A stretch of DNA of 64,000 nucleotides from Nocardia jiangxiensis NBRC 101359. Lineage in GTDB: Bacteria > Actinomycetota > Actinomycetes > Mycobacteriales > Mycobacteriaceae. Within the stretch, counting starts at the first letter, position 1; the number at the start of each line of letters is the position of its first letter. Made by a program: the position numbers and the translations under genes. The notes beneath the pieces are model-generated. The model was not told the origin of the DNA and ran no database searches. It saw only the letters and a program-made list of their open reading frames with translations. Of this stretch, positions 1 through 11,042 are shown piece after piece. The stretch is taken from positions 62,001 to 126,000 of the forward strand of contig NZ_BAGB01000013.1 in assembly GCF_000308615.1 (NCBI RefSeq), read 5' to 3'.

Positions 1-512
1 CTGTGCCGATATGCGGGGGCCTTACTGGTGCCGGTGGGCGTGAGCGTGCGCAGCAGCGGCAGGGTCCGACTCGGCACGACCGTGGACAGCACGATGACGC
101 TGTGCGAGCGCACCACCGCCGCGCTGCGGTCGATACTCAGCAGCACCGACTGCAACCCGGCATGCGAATCGGCCCCGATGCGGCACAGCACATCCTGCGA
201 ACCGGTGGTCGCGTACGCCTCCAGCACGCCCGCGATCGCCTCGAGATCGGCGGCGACGGCGTCGAGCGCACCCTGGGCGATCTCCAGGGTGACGAAGGCC
301 TGTACGTCGAAGCCCGCCGCGGTCACATCGATGTGGGGATCGTAGGAGGCGATCACGCCGGCCTCCTCCATCCGCGCGATCCGCGACTGGACGGTCGCGC
401 GCGCGACGCGGGTGCGGCGCGACAACTCCAGGATTCCGGCCTTCTGGTATTCATGCATTGCGGTCAGGATCGCCAGGTCCAGCTCGTCCAGCCTGGTCTC
501 GGTGCGGCCCAT
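1..512 (-). CDS. Lrp/AsnC-family transcriptional regulator (3' end cut by window)
   Basis: The reverse strand reads from ATG at 512 to the window edge without a stop, giving about 170 residues, so only the C-terminal end is missing. The N-terminus shows the usual AsnC/Lrp layout: an LDELDLAIL helix at about residues 8-16, then a winged helix-turn-helix with SRRTRVARATVQSRI at about 30-45. The rest fits the RAM ligand-binding/oligomerisation domain. It is divergent from hppD with a 136-bp shared promoter region. Lrp-type proteins commonly sense amino acids or their breakdown products, so control of tyrosine catabolism, including hppD, is the natural inference. An imperfect dyad in the shared region is a candidate operator. 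The family call is firm; the ligand is not visible. Confidence 0.85.
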   Translation of the reverse strand, partial: MGRTETRLDELDLAILTAMHEYQKAGILELSRRTRVARATVQSRIARMEEAGVIASYDPHIDVTAAGFDVQAFVTLEIAQGALDAVAADLEAIAGVLEAYATTGSQDVLCRIGADSHAGLQSVLLSIDRSAAVVRSHSVIVLSTVVPSRTLPLLRTLTPTGTSKAPAYRH

Positions 513-539
513 CGGTAGTCTCCACTTCGATCCGTTGTT

Positions 540-556
540 CTAGACAGATTGTCCAG
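540..556. promoter_or_regulatory. candidate operator between the Lrp regulator and hppD
   Basis: CTAGACA-GAT-TGTCCAG is an inverted repeat matching at 6 of 7 arm positions, 27 bp upstream of the regulator start and about 90 bp upstream of hppD. Its position between divergent genes fits an Lrp/AsnC site. Binding is inferred only. Confidence 0.4.
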
Positions 557-621
557 CATGGACGGTGTTTCGGTGGCGTAATTCGCCATCATGTCTACCG
601 AATTTCCATGATATTGCCTAG

Positions 622-1839
<1,218 letters not shown>

Positions 1840-1878
1840 CCCGGCAGCCGGACGGCATCAACTACTACACTTCGGCGC

Positions 1879-2412
1879 ATGCGGAGGATGACGTCGGCAA
1901 TCGTCACGGGGACTGCCATCGCGGCACTGTTGACGGCTTGCGGATCGGGGGGCGACTCCACCAGCGACACCTCGTCGATGCGGCCGCCGATGAAGGTGGC
2001 CGCACTGGGGCCGTTCGTCGGGGAGTGCGGCGGTGTCACCGACGACGAGGTGCGCGATATCGGCGGGCTCGGTCAGATCTCGGCGGAGTACAAGAATTCG
2101 GTCGGCTGCAACTGGCAGGCGACCGGATTGGACGGTGCGAGCGTCACATTCGCCTCCTATCGGGGCAGCCCGCTGGGCCGGGAGAAGGCGTGGGTGACCG
2201 CGCAGGGCCGTAATCCCGAGACCATCGATGTGGGCGGACATGCCGGCTTCCAGGACGCCACCCCGGACGGCAGCATCTGCGATCTGGCGGTGCAGCTCGG
2301 TGACGACTTCTTCGAATGGTCCACCTCCAGCGGCCTTTTCGGGACGGCCAACGCCACTCCGTGTGACAAGAACCGCAAGCTCGCCGAGCTGACCGTGCAG
2401 CGATTGAAATGA
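1879..2412 (+). CDS. DUF3558-type lipoprotein
   Basis: A 177-residue secreted lipoprotein. Residues 1-21 form a signal peptide ending in the lipobox LLTAC, so Cys21 would be lipidated and the protein anchored outside the membrane. The mature part has a Cys-containing start (FVGECGGVTDDEV), a mid CNWQ motif and a late C-D-K-N-R-KLAELTVQRL tail. This matches the DUF3558 family, which is abundant in Nocardia and other Mycobacteriales and has no assigned biochemical role. The 3' end overlaps the next gene by four bases (ATGA), so the two are probably translationally coupled. The two neighbours are paralogues of the same family. Function is unknown. Confidence 0.8.
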   Translation: MRRMTSAIVTGTAIAALLTACGSGGDSTSDTSSMRPPMKVAALGPFVGECGGVTDDEVRDIGGLGQISAEYKNSVGCNWQATGLDGASVTFASYRGSPLGREKAWVTAQGRNPETIDVGGHAGFQDATPDGSICDLAVQLGDDFFEWSTSSGLFGTANATPCDKNRKLAELTVQRLK

Positions 2413-2957
2413 GGAGCTCCATGAAGGCTCGGTCCGTTCTCGTCGCCACGCTCGCGGTGGTCGTGGGTGTGTCGGTCGGCGGATGCGGCAAGACCGTCTC
2501 CGGTACGGCCCAACCGGCCGGCGGCGGTGGCGGCATCAACACGAACTTCGACAAACTGCTGCGCGAATGCGATGTGGTGAAGAAGGACGACATCGTGAAG
2601 ACGACCGGCGCGCAGGACGCGCAGGGTTCGTTCAACGGCGCGGTGTGCATGTGGAGTCTGGCCGGCACGCCCAGCGGCGACGGCATGGTCACGCTGAACT
2701 GGTACGAGATGGGATCGCTGACCAACGAGAAGACGACGAACGACAAACTCGGCTACAGCTCCACCAATGTGAACGTGCAGGGCCGCCGCTCGCTGCAGAT
2801 CCATCGTCCCAACGACAACGACTCGTGCGGAGTGATGACCCCGGCCGCCGACACCGGGATCGTCGGCTGGTGGGTCAACTACCACCCGGGTGGTCACGGC
2901 GATCCGTGCACCGCCGCGCAGAAGCTGGTCGAGTTGACGGTGAATCTGGCTCGATGA
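2409..2957 (+). CDS. DUF3558-type lipoprotein (paralogue of the preceding gene)
   Basis: A 182-residue lipoprotein. The hydrophobic leader ends in SVGGC at about residue 26, a lipobox, followed by a Gly-rich linker. The mature domain has LLRECDVVKKDDI, CMWSL and a C-terminal DPCTAAQKLVELTVNLAR, mirroring the ECGG / CNWQ / KLAELTVQRL layout of the upstream gene. The two are therefore tandem paralogues. The start overlaps the upstream stop as ATGA. A second Met at 2421 (MKARSV) is an equally good signal-peptide start and sits 3' of a GGAGCTCC stretch, so the true N-terminus could be four residues shorter. A hairpin terminator follows the stop by 24 bases and probably ends the two-gene transcript. 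Function unknown. Confidence 0.8.
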   Translation: MRSSMKARSVLVATLAVVVGVSVGGCGKTVSGTAQPAGGGGGINTNFDKLLRECDVVKKDDIVKTTGAQDAQGSFNGAVCMWSLAGTPSGDGMVTLNWYEMGSLTNEKTTNDKLGYSSTNVNVQGRRSLQIHRPNDNDSCGVMTPAADTGIVGWWVNYHPGGHGDPCTAAQKLVELTVNLAR

Positions 2958-2980
2958 GGTTCCGATCCGGGCCTGCCGGG

Positions 2981-3005
2981 CGGTCCCCGGGGGGACCCCT
3001 TTTTG
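2981..3005 (+). terminator. rho-independent terminator after the lipoprotein pair
   Basis: GGTCCCC (2982-2988) pairs perfectly with GGGGACC (2991-2997) and is followed by a run of five T (3000-3004). It separates the lipoprotein operon from the str operon promoter region. Confidence 0.75.
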
Positions 3006-3249
3006 CCCCGCGCCGCGCCGACGAGTATCGTGGATCGCTGTGCCCGGAGCGTGCGGGCAAGTTTGTGTGCAGGACGTAAGCCAGCGAAAGCGGCCGAACG
3101 TTCAGACATGCCCGAAAATCGGGCCCTGATCTGCGCGCGACACGCCCGACCTCGGGACGCGAGTGACGCGATCCGGGCGAGCGGGTGAAGGCTCGACAAC
3201 AGACACATGAAGTTCCAGACACCTGGTAACTAACGAGGAAAGCCGGTCT

Positions 3250-3624
3250 ATGCCAACCATCAACCAGCTGGTCCGCAAGGGTCGCCGCGACAAGGTCGCC
3301 AAGACCAAGACTGCGGCCCTGAAGGGGAGCCCGCAGCGTCGTGGCGTGTGCACCCGCGTGTACACCACGACCCCGAAGAAGCCGAACTCCGCGCTGCGCA
3401 AGGTCGCGCGTGTTCGCCTGACCAGCGCGGTCGAGGTCACGGCCTACATCCCCGGTGAGGGCCACAACCTGCAGGAGCACTCGATGGTGCTCGTCCGCGG
3501 CGGTCGTGTGAAGGACCTTCCCGGTGTGCGCTACAAGATCATTCGCGGCTCGCTCGACACCCAGGGTGTGAAGAACCGCAAGCAGGCCCGCAGCCGTTAC
3601 GGCGCCAAGAAGGAGAAGAGCTGA
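3250..3624 (+). CDS. rpsL: 30S ribosomal protein S12
   Basis: A 124-residue S12, essential for decoding accuracy in the small-subunit A site. The conserved [10 protein letters not shown] loop and VKDLPGVRY loop are present. Lys43 and Lys88, the positions where substitutions give streptomycin resistance, are both wild-type. It is the first gene of the str operon, with rpsG starting one base after the stop. A good ribosome-binding site (GAGGAAAG) lies before the ATG. The 292-bp upstream region, beyond the lipoprotein terminator, must carry the str promoter and a leader of up to about 200 bases. Confidence 0.99.
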   Translation: MPTINQLVRKGRRDKVAKTKTAALKGSPQRRGVCTRVYTTTPKKPNSALRKVARVRLTSAVEVTAYIPGEGHNLQEHSMVLVRGGRVKDLPGVRYKIIRGSLDTQGVKNRKQARSRYGAKKEKS

Positions 3625-3625
3625 T

Positions 3626-4096
3626 ATGCCACGCAAGGGCCCCGCACCCAAGCGTCCGCTGATCAACGATCCGGTCTACGGGTCGCCGCTGGTCACTCAG
3701 CTGGTCAACAAGATCCTGCTGGACGGCAAGAAGTCCACCGCCGAGCGCATCGTCTACGGCGCGCTGGAGCAGGCTCGCGACAAGACCGGCACGGACCCGG
3801 TCGTCACCCTCAAGCGTGCGCTGGACAACGTCAAGCCGGCTCTCGAGGTCAAGCCCCGTCGCGTCGGTGGCGCCACCTACCAGGTGCCCGTCGAGGTTCG
3901 TCCGGGCCGCGCCAACACCCTGGCGCTGCGCTGGCTGGTGAACTACTCCCGCGCCCGTCGTGAGAAGACCATGGTCGAGCGTCTGGCCAACGAGCTCCTC
4001 GATGCCAGCAACGGCCTGGGCGCTTCGGTGAAGCGTCGCGAGGACACCCACAAGATGGCCGAGTCCAACCGGGCCTTCGCGCACTATCGCTGGTGA
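3626..4096 (+). CDS. rpsG: 30S ribosomal protein S7
   Basis: A 156-residue S7, the primary 16S rRNA-binding protein that nucleates assembly of the 30S head. The start [12 protein letters not shown] and the block [20 protein letters not shown] are typical of actinobacterial S7, and the length is standard. It lies one base after rpsL in the same operon. A 186-bp gap then precedes fusA, long enough for a processing site or secondary promoter, though I recognise no specific element in it. Confidence 0.99.
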   Translation: MPRKGPAPKRPLINDPVYGSPLVTQLVNKILLDGKKSTAERIVYGALEQARDKTGTDPVVTLKRALDNVKPALEVKPRRVGGATYQVPVEVRPGRANTLALRWLVNYSRARREKTMVERLANELLDASNGLGASVKRREDTHKMAESNRAFAHYRW

Positions 4097-4282
4097 TCCA
4101 CCACCCGGCCCGCCGCTGACGGTGCCGGGAGGGTTGGTCGCAGCCGGGCGCGGCACTCGCGCGCCGCGTCCGGCGTTGTACAGACAGAACCCCCGACAGA
4201 GTCGAATTTCCCGGCTCACCGCCGGGTTGTTCCCGAAAATCCCAACTAGCTGATCGCTACAAGCAGAGCGGGGAAGATTTCC

Positions 4283-6385
4283 GTGGCACAGGACGTGCTC
4301 ACCGACCTCCACAAGGTCCGCAACATCGGCATCATGGCCCACATCGATGCCGGTAAGACCACGACAACCGAACGCATTCTCTTCTACACCGGTATCACCT
4401 ACAAGATCGGTGAGGTCCACGACGGCGCGGCCACGATGGACTGGATGGCTCAGGAACAGGAGCGCGGCATCACGATCACGTCGGCCGCGACGACCTGCTT
4501 CTGGAAAGACAACCAGATCAACATCATCGACACGCCCGGACACGTCGACTTCACGGTCGAGGTGGAGCGCTCGCTGCGCGTGCTCGACGGTGCGGTCGCC
4601 GTTTTCGACGGTAAAGAGGGCGTTGAGCCGCAGTCCGAGCAGGTCTGGCGGCAGGCAGACAAGTACGACGTCCCGCGCATCTGCTTCGTCAACAAGATGG
4701 ACAAGCTGGGCGCGGACTTCTACTTCACCGTGCAGACGATCAAGGATCGCCTCGGTGCCAAGCCACTGGTCATCCAGCTGCCGATCGGCGCGGAGAACGA
4801 CTTCGAGGGCATCGTCGACCTGGTCGAGATGAACGCGAAGGTCTGGAAGGGCGAGACCAAGCTCGGTGAGTCCTACGAGACCATCGAGATCCCGGCCGAC
4901 CTGGCCGAGCGCGCCGAGCAGTACCGCCAGGAGCTGCTCGAGACCGTCGCGGAGTCCGATGAGACCCTGCTGGAGAAGTTCTTCGGCGGCGAGGAGCTCT
5001 CGGTCGAGGAGATCAAGGGCGCCATCCGCAAGATGACCGTCAACTCCGAGCTCTACCCGGTGCTGTGCGGTTCGGCGTTCAAGAACAAGGGCGTGCAGCC
5101 CATGCTCGACGCCGTCATCGACTACCTGCCCACCCCGCTGGACGACGGTGGCACCGACGGCATCGTCCCCGGCAAGGAGGACGAGGTCCTGCACCGCAAC
5201 GCCGACGTCACCGAGCCGTTCGCGGCCCTGGCGTTCAAGGTTGCCACGCACCCGTTCTTCGGCAAGCTGACCTACGTGCGCGTCTACTCGGGCAAGGTCG
5301 CCTCCGGCGCCCAGGTCATCAACTCGACCAAGGGCAAGAAGGAGCGTCTGGGCAAGCTGTTCCAGATGCACTCCAACAAGGAGCAGCCGATCGATGAGGC
5401 CCAGGCCGGCCACATCTACGCGGTCATCGGCCTGAAGGACACCACCACCGGTGACACCCTGTGCGATCCGCAGAACCAGATCGTGCTCGAGTCGATGACC
5501 TTCCCGGACCCGGTCATCAAGGTGGCCATCGAGCCCAAGACCAAGGCCGACCAGGAGAAGCTGGGCACCGCCATCCAGAAGTTCGCGGAGGAGGACCCCA
5601 CCTTCAACGTCGAGCTGGACCAGGAGACCGGCCAGACCGTCATCGGCGGCATGGGCGAGCTGCAGCTCGACATCTACGTCGACCGGATGAAGCGCGAGTT
5701 CAAGGTCGAGGCCAACATCGGTAAGCCCCAGGTGGCCTACCGTGAGACCATCACCAAGCCGGTCGAGAAGCACGAGTACACCCACAAGAAGCAGACGGGT
5801 GGCTCGGGTCAGTTCGCTCGCGTCATCATCGCCCTCGAGCCGTTCACCGGCGAGGACGGTGCGACCTACGAGTTCCAGAACAAGGTCACCGGTGGCCGCG
5901 TGCCGAGGGAGTACATCCCTTCGGTGGACGCCGGTATCCAGGACGCCATGCAGTACGGTGTCCTCGCTGGTTACCCGCTGGTCAATGTGAAGGCGAGCCT
6001 GCTCGACGGCGCCTACCACGAGGTCGACTCCTCGGAAATGGCGTTCAAGATCGCCGGTGCGCAGGCGCTCAAGGAGGCCGCGCGCAAGGCCGGTCCGGTG
6101 ATCCTCGAGCCGCTGATGGCCGTCGAGGTCACCACGCCCGAGGAGTACATGGGCGATGTGATCGGTGACCTCAACTCCCGCCGTGGTCAGATTCAGGCCA
6201 TGGAGGAACGCAGTGGTGCCCGTGTCGTCAAGGCGCTGGTTCCGCTCTCGGAGATGTTCGGTTACATCGGTGACCTGCGGTCCAAGACCCAGGGCCGAGC
6301 GAACTTCTCGATGGTGTTCAACTCGTACGCGGAGGTTCCGGCCAACGTGTCGAAGGAGATCATCGCCAAGGCGACCGGCGAGTAG
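4283..6385 (+). CDS. fusA: elongation factor G
   Basis: A 700-residue translocase GTPase. The G1 motif [13 protein letters not shown] lies near residues 19-31, the G2 region [11 protein letters not shown] and the G3 motif DTPGH follow, and the G4 motif NKMD is near residue 137. The C-terminal domains III-V are complete to the end ([21 protein letters not shown]). The start is GTG at 4283, preceded by GCGGGGAAG. This is the canonical fusA, in its str-operon position between rpsG and tuf, rather than an fusA2-type paralogue. It drives ribosome translocation and, with RRF, ribosome recycling. Confidence 0.99.
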   Translation: MAQDVLTDLHKVRNIGIMAHIDAGKTTTTERILFYTGITYKIGEVHDGAATMDWMAQEQERGITITSAATTCFWKDNQINIIDTPGHVDFTVEVERSLRVLDGAVAVFDGKEGVEPQSEQVWRQADKYDVPRICFVNKMDKLGADFYFTVQTIKDRLGAKPLVIQLPIGAENDFEGIVDLVEMNAKVWKGETKLGESYETIEIPADLAERAEQYRQELLETVAESDETLLEKFFGGEELSVEEIKGAIRKMTVNSELYPVLCGSAFKNKGVQPMLDAVIDYLPTPLDDGGTDGIVPGKEDEVLHRNADVTEPFAALAFKVATHPFFGKLTYVRVYSGKVASGAQVINSTKGKKERLGKLFQMHSNKEQPIDEAQAGHIYAVIGLKDTTTGDTLCDPQNQIVLESMTFPDPVIKVAIEPKTKADQEKLGTAIQKFAEEDPTFNVELDQETGQTVIGGMGELQLDIYVDRMKREFKVEANIGKPQVAYRETITKPVEKHEYTHKKQTGGSGQFARVIIALEPFTGEDGATYEFQNKVTGGRVPREYIPSVDAGIQDAMQYGVLAGYPLVNVKASLLDGAYHEVDSSEMAFKIAGAQALKEAARKAGPVILEPLMAVEVTTPEEYMGDVIGDLNSRRGQIQAMEERSGARVVKALVPLSEMFGYIGDLRSKTQGRANFSMVFNSYAEVPANVSKEIIAKATGE

Positions 6386-6484
6386 TCCGGACGTCAGCAC
6401 GACCCCGTCTCCGCCCCGCGGGGACGATCCGAAAAACCGCACTGCTGCAACTGCACGCACCAACAAGTCCAGGAGGACACCACA

Positions 6485-7675
6485 GTGGCGAAGGCGAAGT
6501 TCGAGCGGACGAAGCCGCACGTCAACATCGGCACCATCGGTCACGTCGACCACGGCAAGACCACGCTGACGGCGGCTATCACCAAGGTTCTGCACGACAA
6601 GTACCCGGACCTGAACCAGAGCTTTGCGTTCGATCAGATCGACAAGGCTCCGGAGGAGAAGGCTCGTGGTATCACGATCAACATCTCCCACGTCGAGTAC
6701 CAGACCGAGAAGCGGCACTACGCACACGTGGATGCCCCGGGTCACGCCGACTACATCAAGAACATGATCACCGGTGCGGCGCAGATGGACGGCGCCATCC
6801 TGGTCGTGGCCGCCACCGACGGCCCGATGCCGCAGACTCGTGAGCACGTGCTGCTCGCCCGTCAGGTCGGCGTGCCCTACATCCTGGTCGCGCTGAACAA
6901 GTCGGACATGGTCGACGACGAGGAGATCCTCGAGCTCGTCGAGATGGAGGTCCGCGAGCTGCTGGCCTCGCAGGAGTTCGACGAGGACGCTCCGGTCGTC
7001 CGCGTTTCCGGCCTGAAGGCGCTGGAGGGCGACGAGAAGTGGGCCGAGTCGATCATCGAGCTGATGGACGCGGTCGACGAGTCGATCCCGGACCCGGTTC
7101 GTGAGACCGACAAGCCGTTCCTGATGCCGATCGAGGACGTGTTCACCATCACCGGTCGTGGCACCGTCGTCACCGGTCGTATCGAGCGCGGCGTGGTCAA
7201 CGTGAACGAGGACGTGGAGATCGTCGGCATCCGCCCGACCACCACCAAGACCACGGTCACCGGTGTCGAGATGTTCCGCAAGCTGCTGGACCAGGGTCAG
7301 GCGGGCGACAACGTCGGTCTGCTGATCCGTGGCATCAAGCGCGAGGACGTGGAGCGCGGCCAGGTCGTCATCAAGCCGGGCACCACCACCCCGCACACCG
7401 AGTTCGAGGGTCAGGCCTACATCCTGTCGAAGGACGAGGGTGGCCGCCACACCCCGTTCTTCAACAACTACCGTCCGCAGTTCTACTTCCGTACCACTGA
7501 CGTGACGGGCGTTGTGACCCTGCCCGAGGGCACCGAGATGGTCATGCCCGGTGACAACACCGAGATGAGCGTCAAGCTGATCCAGCCGGTCGCCATGGAC
7601 GAGGGCCTGCGTTTCGCGATCCGTGAGGGTGGCCGCACCGTCGGTGCCGGTCGCGTCACCAAGATCATCAAGTAG
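6485..7675 (+). CDS. tuf: elongation factor Tu
   Basis: A 396-residue GTPase that delivers aminoacyl-tRNA to the ribosome. G1 is [12 protein letters not shown]3 is [23 protein letters not shown] and G4 is NKSD. Domains II and III are complete, ending in [11 protein letters not shown]. The start is GTG at 6485 with a strong AGGAGG at 6471-6476. It closes the str operon, 99 bases after fusA, and is followed by a strong terminator. Only one tuf copy is in the window. Confidence 0.99.
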   Translation: MAKAKFERTKPHVNIGTIGHVDHGKTTLTAAITKVLHDKYPDLNQSFAFDQIDKAPEEKARGITINISHVEYQTEKRHYAHVDAPGHADYIKNMITGAAQMDGAILVVAATDGPMPQTREHVLLARQVGVPYILVALNKSDMVDDEEILELVEMEVRELLASQEFDEDAPVVRVSGLKALEGDEKWAESIIELMDAVDESIPDPVRETDKPFLMPIEDVFTITGRGTVVTGRIERGVVNVNEDVEIVGIRPTTTKTTVTGVEMFRKLLDQGQAGDNVGLLIRGIKREDVERGQVVIKPGTTTPHTEFEGQAYILSKDEGGRHTPFFNNYRPQFYFRTTDVTGVVTLPEGTEMVMPGDNTEMSVKLIQPVAMDEGLRFAIREGGRTVGAGRVTKIIK

Positions 7676-7700
7676 GACCTGCGCTCAGCAGAGCTACGCG

Positions 7701-7735
7701 AAAAGGGCCGTTCCCCTCGGGGAGCGGCCCTTTTT
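7701..7735 (+). terminator. rho-independent terminator of the str operon
   Basis: GGGCCGTTCCCC pairs with GGGGAGCGGCCC (one wobble) and is flanked by AAAA on the left and TTTTT on the right. The symmetric A and T tracts would allow termination from both sides, which suits the convergent gene ending at 7753. Confidence 0.9.
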
Positions 7736-7752
7736 CGTTCTGCGGAGGCGTT

Positions 7753-9204
7753 TCACGCAGAGTCGGAGGCGGCCAGGAGGGCCTCGGCGAATTGACGCAT
7801 CTGGTCTGCGCCGCCGAACCAGGTCGAGACCAGGTCTACCGCCGCGGTGCGGGTGCGGCGGGCGGCGCGGATGAACTCCTCCAGGGAGACGTCGCCCGCT
7901 TCGGCTTTGTCGGCGATGTTCTCCAGGGTGTGGCTGGCCAGCAGCAGGTGCATGATCAGGTGGACGTCGACGTTCTTGGTGACGTCGTCCTGGGCTGGGG
8001 TGCGGCGTGTTTCGGCGGCGATGCGTGGCGGGGTGGTCGTGCGGCGGGGTGCGATGGAGTCGGATGTCGCTGCGGTGCTTGTGGTTTCGTCATCCGATGT
8101 GACTGCTGCGGCGCGCTCGGCGGCTTTGCGGCTCATTCTGGTGCGCGGCGCAGCCGGAGTAGGCGGAGCGGCGGTCTCGACCGGGTCGGTGAGGTCGGGC
8201 GCGGTGAGTCCGGACGTGGTGCGGTTGCGGGCCGTGCGTTCGGGGAGCGCGCTGGAAGCCTTGACGGTCGACGCCGGATCGGGCGCTGTGGAATTCGCTT
8301 CCGGTCCGGCAGTCGAGGCGGAACGTTCGGGGAGTGGGGCCGGAGCCGGTGGGACAGCCGGACCGCCGGGGTGGGCGCCGAATTCGGCGGAATTCGGCGG
8401 CGTGGTGGATTCGCGCTCGACGGTAGCCAGCAGTGAATTATTGGTGAGGTGGCCGGATTCGGTCGAGGTGAATGCCGAACCGTTGGTCAGGCTGCCGGAA
8501 CTGCCGGACTTGCGGCGGGCCGGTGGTGGCGAATCGAATTGTGAGTCCAGCAAATTCATGATGGGCTGGCTGTAGACGTAGTCGGACTCCTCGGAATCGG
8601 TGAACTGGTGCGGCACTCCGGGAGTTCGCCGAGGTAGGCCGGGGGATTTTTCGGACGGTTCGGTATCTGTGCGGAAAGCGGAATCGAGTGCCGGATTCGG
8701 CGGCTTCGGTGCGGTCGGCGCGCTGAATTCGGTTGTCGGAGGCTGATTATTCGGTGCGGGGGGCGGCGATTGGGCCGGGGGTGTGCCCGGCGCTGGATTC
8801 GCGCTGCGCGGATCGTCCCCGGCAGGTGCGTCGAACGCGGAGAATGTGGAACCCGTGGGCGCCGAGGGGAATTGGTGGCCGTTCGTGCCGGAGGAATTCT
8901 CGGGTTGCCGTCCGCCGTTGGCCATCGAACCGGCTATCGATGTTCCGATATCGGGTCTGATCGCTACCGAATCGGGTGCGGACATCAGCGATTCCGATCG
9001 TCCGGTGGCCCATTCCGGAGCGGGATCGGCCGGAGTCCAGCCCACGGCGACCTCCGGACGGCCCAGGCTGCCTCGACCCGGATCGAATCCGGTGAGCGCA
9101 TTCGTCGATCCCGTCGCCGGTTCGTTGCGCGGATGGGTGAGGCGATACCCCTCCGGGCGCGAACGATTAGGTTCTCCGAAACTGGCGAAATCGGGGTCGG
9201 TCAT
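7753..9204 (-). CDS. proline/serine/threonine-rich hypothetical protein
   Basis: About 483 residues from the ATG at 9204, which sits 12 bases after GGAGGT; an upstream ATG at 9264 is less likely. Most of the protein is low-complexity sequence rich in Pro, Ser, Thr, Ala and Gly, probably disordered. A few islands stand out: DYVYSQPIMNLLD in the middle and RMSRKAAERAAA nearer the C-terminus. Only the last ~80 residues look folded: DVTKNVDVHLIMHLLLASHTL followed by amphipathic helices with EEFIRAARRTR and a final FAEALLA. I see no signal peptide or membrane segment. It converges on tuf. I do not recognise the family; the layout suggests a long flexible arm carrying a small helical interaction domain. 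Confidence 0.6.
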   Translation of the reverse strand: MTDPDFASFGEPNRSRPEGYRLTHPRNEPATGSTNALTGFDPGRGSLGRPEVAVGWTPADPAPEWATGRSESLMSAPDSVAIRPDIGTSIAGSMANGGRQPENSSGTNGHQFPSAPTGSTFSAFDAPAGDDPRSANPAPGTPPAQSPPPAPNNQPPTTEFSAPTAPKPPNPALDSAFRTDTEPSEKSPGLPRRTPGVPHQFTDSEESDYVYSQPIMNLLDSQFDSPPPARRKSGSSGSLTNGSAFTSTESGHLTNNSLLATVERESTTPPNSAEFGAHPGGPAVPPAPAPLPERSASTAGPEANSTAPDPASTVKASSALPERTARNRTTSGLTAPDLTDPVETAAPPTPAAPRTRMSRKAAERAAAVTSDDETTSTAATSDSIAPRRTTTPPRIAAETRRTPAQDDVTKNVDVHLIMHLLLASHTLENIADKAEAGDVSLEEFIRAARRTRTAAVDLVSTWFGGADQMRQFAEALLAASDSA

Positions 9205-9313
9205 ATCGCCATTCTTACCTCCACATCCGTGGTATGCGACCCCGCGGGTCGTCGAATTATCCACAGGCGCACTCGATTCGCTTGGTAGCTGGGAAGATAC
9301 GGACGGTGTGAAA

Positions 9314-10273
9314 TCATCGGAGCCGGGGTGTGGGAACCCACCGCCCGTGGCGGGTGAGGCGGGCGGCGACTTCGGCGGCGGCGGTGATCCGCCGGGCCAT
9401 CTCCGCCCGATCGTCGAGTTCGTCCCAGGTCCATCGGGCCGGGATCCAGCCGAGCGCGCGCAGCCGGTCGTCGCGCAGTTCGGCGGCGAATGCGGCCCGT
9501 TCGGCGGCCTCGGGGTGGCCGGGGTCGGGGTCGATCGCCGGCCTCGGATCGAAGTCGGCCGCGACGCCGAGTTCGGGGAACAGACAGTCGACGCGGGCGA
9601 CGAAGCTGTTGTCGGGACTGAGTATTCGGGCCTTCACCTCGGGGGCGGGCAGTCCGGCCGCGGCCATCGCCACTCGCAGACGCGATTCGCCGACACCGGA
9701 GCTGCGGCCGTCGAGGAAGGTCAGGACCTGTGCGGCCTGTCGGTAGCCGGGACGCGCCCGCGCGCGATGCAACTGTTCGCGCAGCCGCGTCGCCGTCGTC
9801 GCGCCGCGATGCAGCGCCGCGTCACCGGCTGCGACCGCCTGCTCGAAACCCTCGGTGCGGGCGATGTCGAGGATCGTGCGCGCCGCGGTGGTGTAGCGGA
9901 TGCCCGCCACAGTGACGACCTCGTCGGCCGCGAGTTGCCCGGCGTGCACCACGAGCAAGCGGCCGACCCGCGCGCCGTTGCGGCGGGCGCGGGTGAGATG
10001 GGCGCGGTCCAGCCGAATCCGCCAGGTCGGCAGATCGTGCCCGACCAACGCCGAAACATGGCTCACCACCGCGGCATCGGTGGTTGCGGCGATCGTCGCC
10101 CGGATCAGCGCTCGATGCCGGTCCACCGCGCTGAGCGTCTCGGCCGGTGCGCTGAGATAGTGCCCGGTCCGGACGCGATGCCACAGGCCGTGCCGGCACA
10201 GTCTGCGCAGATCGGAATCCGACAGCCCGGTGGCGAGGGCATCGCGGCGCGAGATCGGTTGCGGGGTTCCCAT
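9314..10273 (-). CDS. AbiEi-like antitoxin-domain protein with C-terminal nuclease-fold region
   Basis: A 319-residue protein matching the actinobacterial group annotated as type IV toxin-antitoxin AbiEi-domain or DUF559-like. The N-terminal ~60 residues are a winged-helix-like region (LSDSDLRRLCRHGLWHRVRTGHY). The middle has HVSALVGHDLPTW. The C-terminal third, ending LRDDRLRALGWIPARWTWDEL, resembles the Vsr/DUF559 endonuclease fold. In relatives this region often carries an acidic VEFDG motif; here it is VAADFDPRP, so a catalytic role is doubtful. No AbiEii nucleotidyltransferase partner is adjacent, so it looks like an orphan. The start MGTPQPISRRDALA is typical. Role in this host unknown. 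Confidence 0.65.
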   Translation of the reverse strand: MGTPQPISRRDALATGLSDSDLRRLCRHGLWHRVRTGHYLSAPAETLSAVDRHRALIRATIAATTDAAVVSHVSALVGHDLPTWRIRLDRAHLTRARRNGARVGRLLVVHAGQLAADEVVTVAGIRYTTAARTILDIARTEGFEQAVAAGDAALHRGATTATRLREQLHRARARPGYRQAAQVLTFLDGRSSGVGESRLRVAMAAAGLPAPEVKARILSPDNSFVARVDCLFPELGVAADFDPRPAIDPDPGHPEAAERAAFAAELRDDRLRALGWIPARWTWDELDDRAEMARRITAAAEVAARLTRHGRWVPTPRLR

Positions 10274-10412
10274 GCGTCGATCATCGGTGCGCCGAAGCCC
10301 TTTCGGACTTGCCTCGGGACGAATGTGGACAACTCGGGGGGTGTGGATAGTTCACCGTCTCGCGGTCCGTTTCGCCACGCCGGAGGATTCGCCGGCCGAG
10401 CGCGGAAACCGC

Positions 10413-11042
10413 TCAGCCCAGATGGGTCATGCCCGCGGCGACGACCTTCGAGATGCTCAGGATCTCGTCGGCGGTCGGCAGGCTCAGACCATCCAGGGTG
10501 TGCAGCCGGTCGGTGGTGGCGATGGCCAACATCGCCGAGACCCACGCGCCCGCGCAGGCGCGCAACGTGCCGGGCTGCACCGGCCCCGGCGCACTGGCTT
10601 GCAGCACCCGCGCGGTGATGTCGAGCAGCTGATCGCGCATGCGCCGCAACTGCTTACGAACGTCGGGATGGGTGTCGGCCTCGCGCCACATGATGACGCG
10701 CAGCACCGAGGAATGGTGATCGCGCAGATTCAGCGCGGCATCCAGGGCGATCAGGCTCCCCGCCGGATCCCCCGGGGAGACGACGGCATCGATGTCGTCG
10801 AGCGGGTTGGCCGGAATCCGCTCGGCCATCAGCGCCGACAGGATCGAGTCCTTGGTCGGGAAGTAATAGAAGACCAGCCCTTTGGGCACACCTGCGGTCG
10901 TGGCGATCGCCGCGGTCGCGGTGGCGTCGAATCCGTGTGTCGCGAAAAGACTTTCGGCGGCATCCAGGATGAGCTGCCGGGCGTCGCCGTCGACCTTCTT
11001 ACTGCGGCGACGCCCCGCTCGATGGGGTTTGGGCATCTGCAT
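10413..11042 (-). CDS. TetR-family transcriptional regulator
   Basis: A 209-residue repressor. The N-terminal TetR helix-turn-helix is clear (LILDAAESLFATHGFDATATAAIATTAGVPKGLVFYYFPTKD), with a preceding basic stretch RAGRRRSKK. The remaining ~150 residues are the helical ligand/dimerisation domain. The start at 11042 is chosen because its ATG overlaps the stop of the SPW gene as TGATG, implying coupling; an in-frame ATG at 11036 is possible. The two genes form an operon whose promoter carries a TetR-like dyad, so autoregulation is likely. The effector is not evident. Confidence 0.88.
   Translation of the reverse strand: MQMPKPHRAGRRRSKKVDGDARQLILDAAESLFATHGFDATATAAIATTAGVPKGLVFYYFPTKDSILSALMAERIPANPLDDIDAVVSPGDPAGSLIALDAALNLRDHHSSVLRVIMWREADTHPDVRKQLRRMRDQLLDITARVLQASAPGPVQPGTLRACAGAWVSAMLAIATTDRLHTLDGLSLPTADEILSISKVVAAGMTHLG

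Noticed and set aside
3376..3516. Streptomycin-resistance changes in rpsL
   Set aside because: Codons 43 and 88 both encode Lys, the susceptible form.
3539..7450. An antisense reading frame of about 1,300 codons opposite rpsG, fusA and tuf
   Set aside because: It lies opposite three certain essential genes and has low-complexity Leu/Asp/Arg/Val composition typical of antisense shadows.
9314..10273. Complete type IV toxin-antitoxin pair
   Set aside because: Only an AbiEi-like protein is present; no nucleotidyltransferase toxin gene is adjacent on either side.
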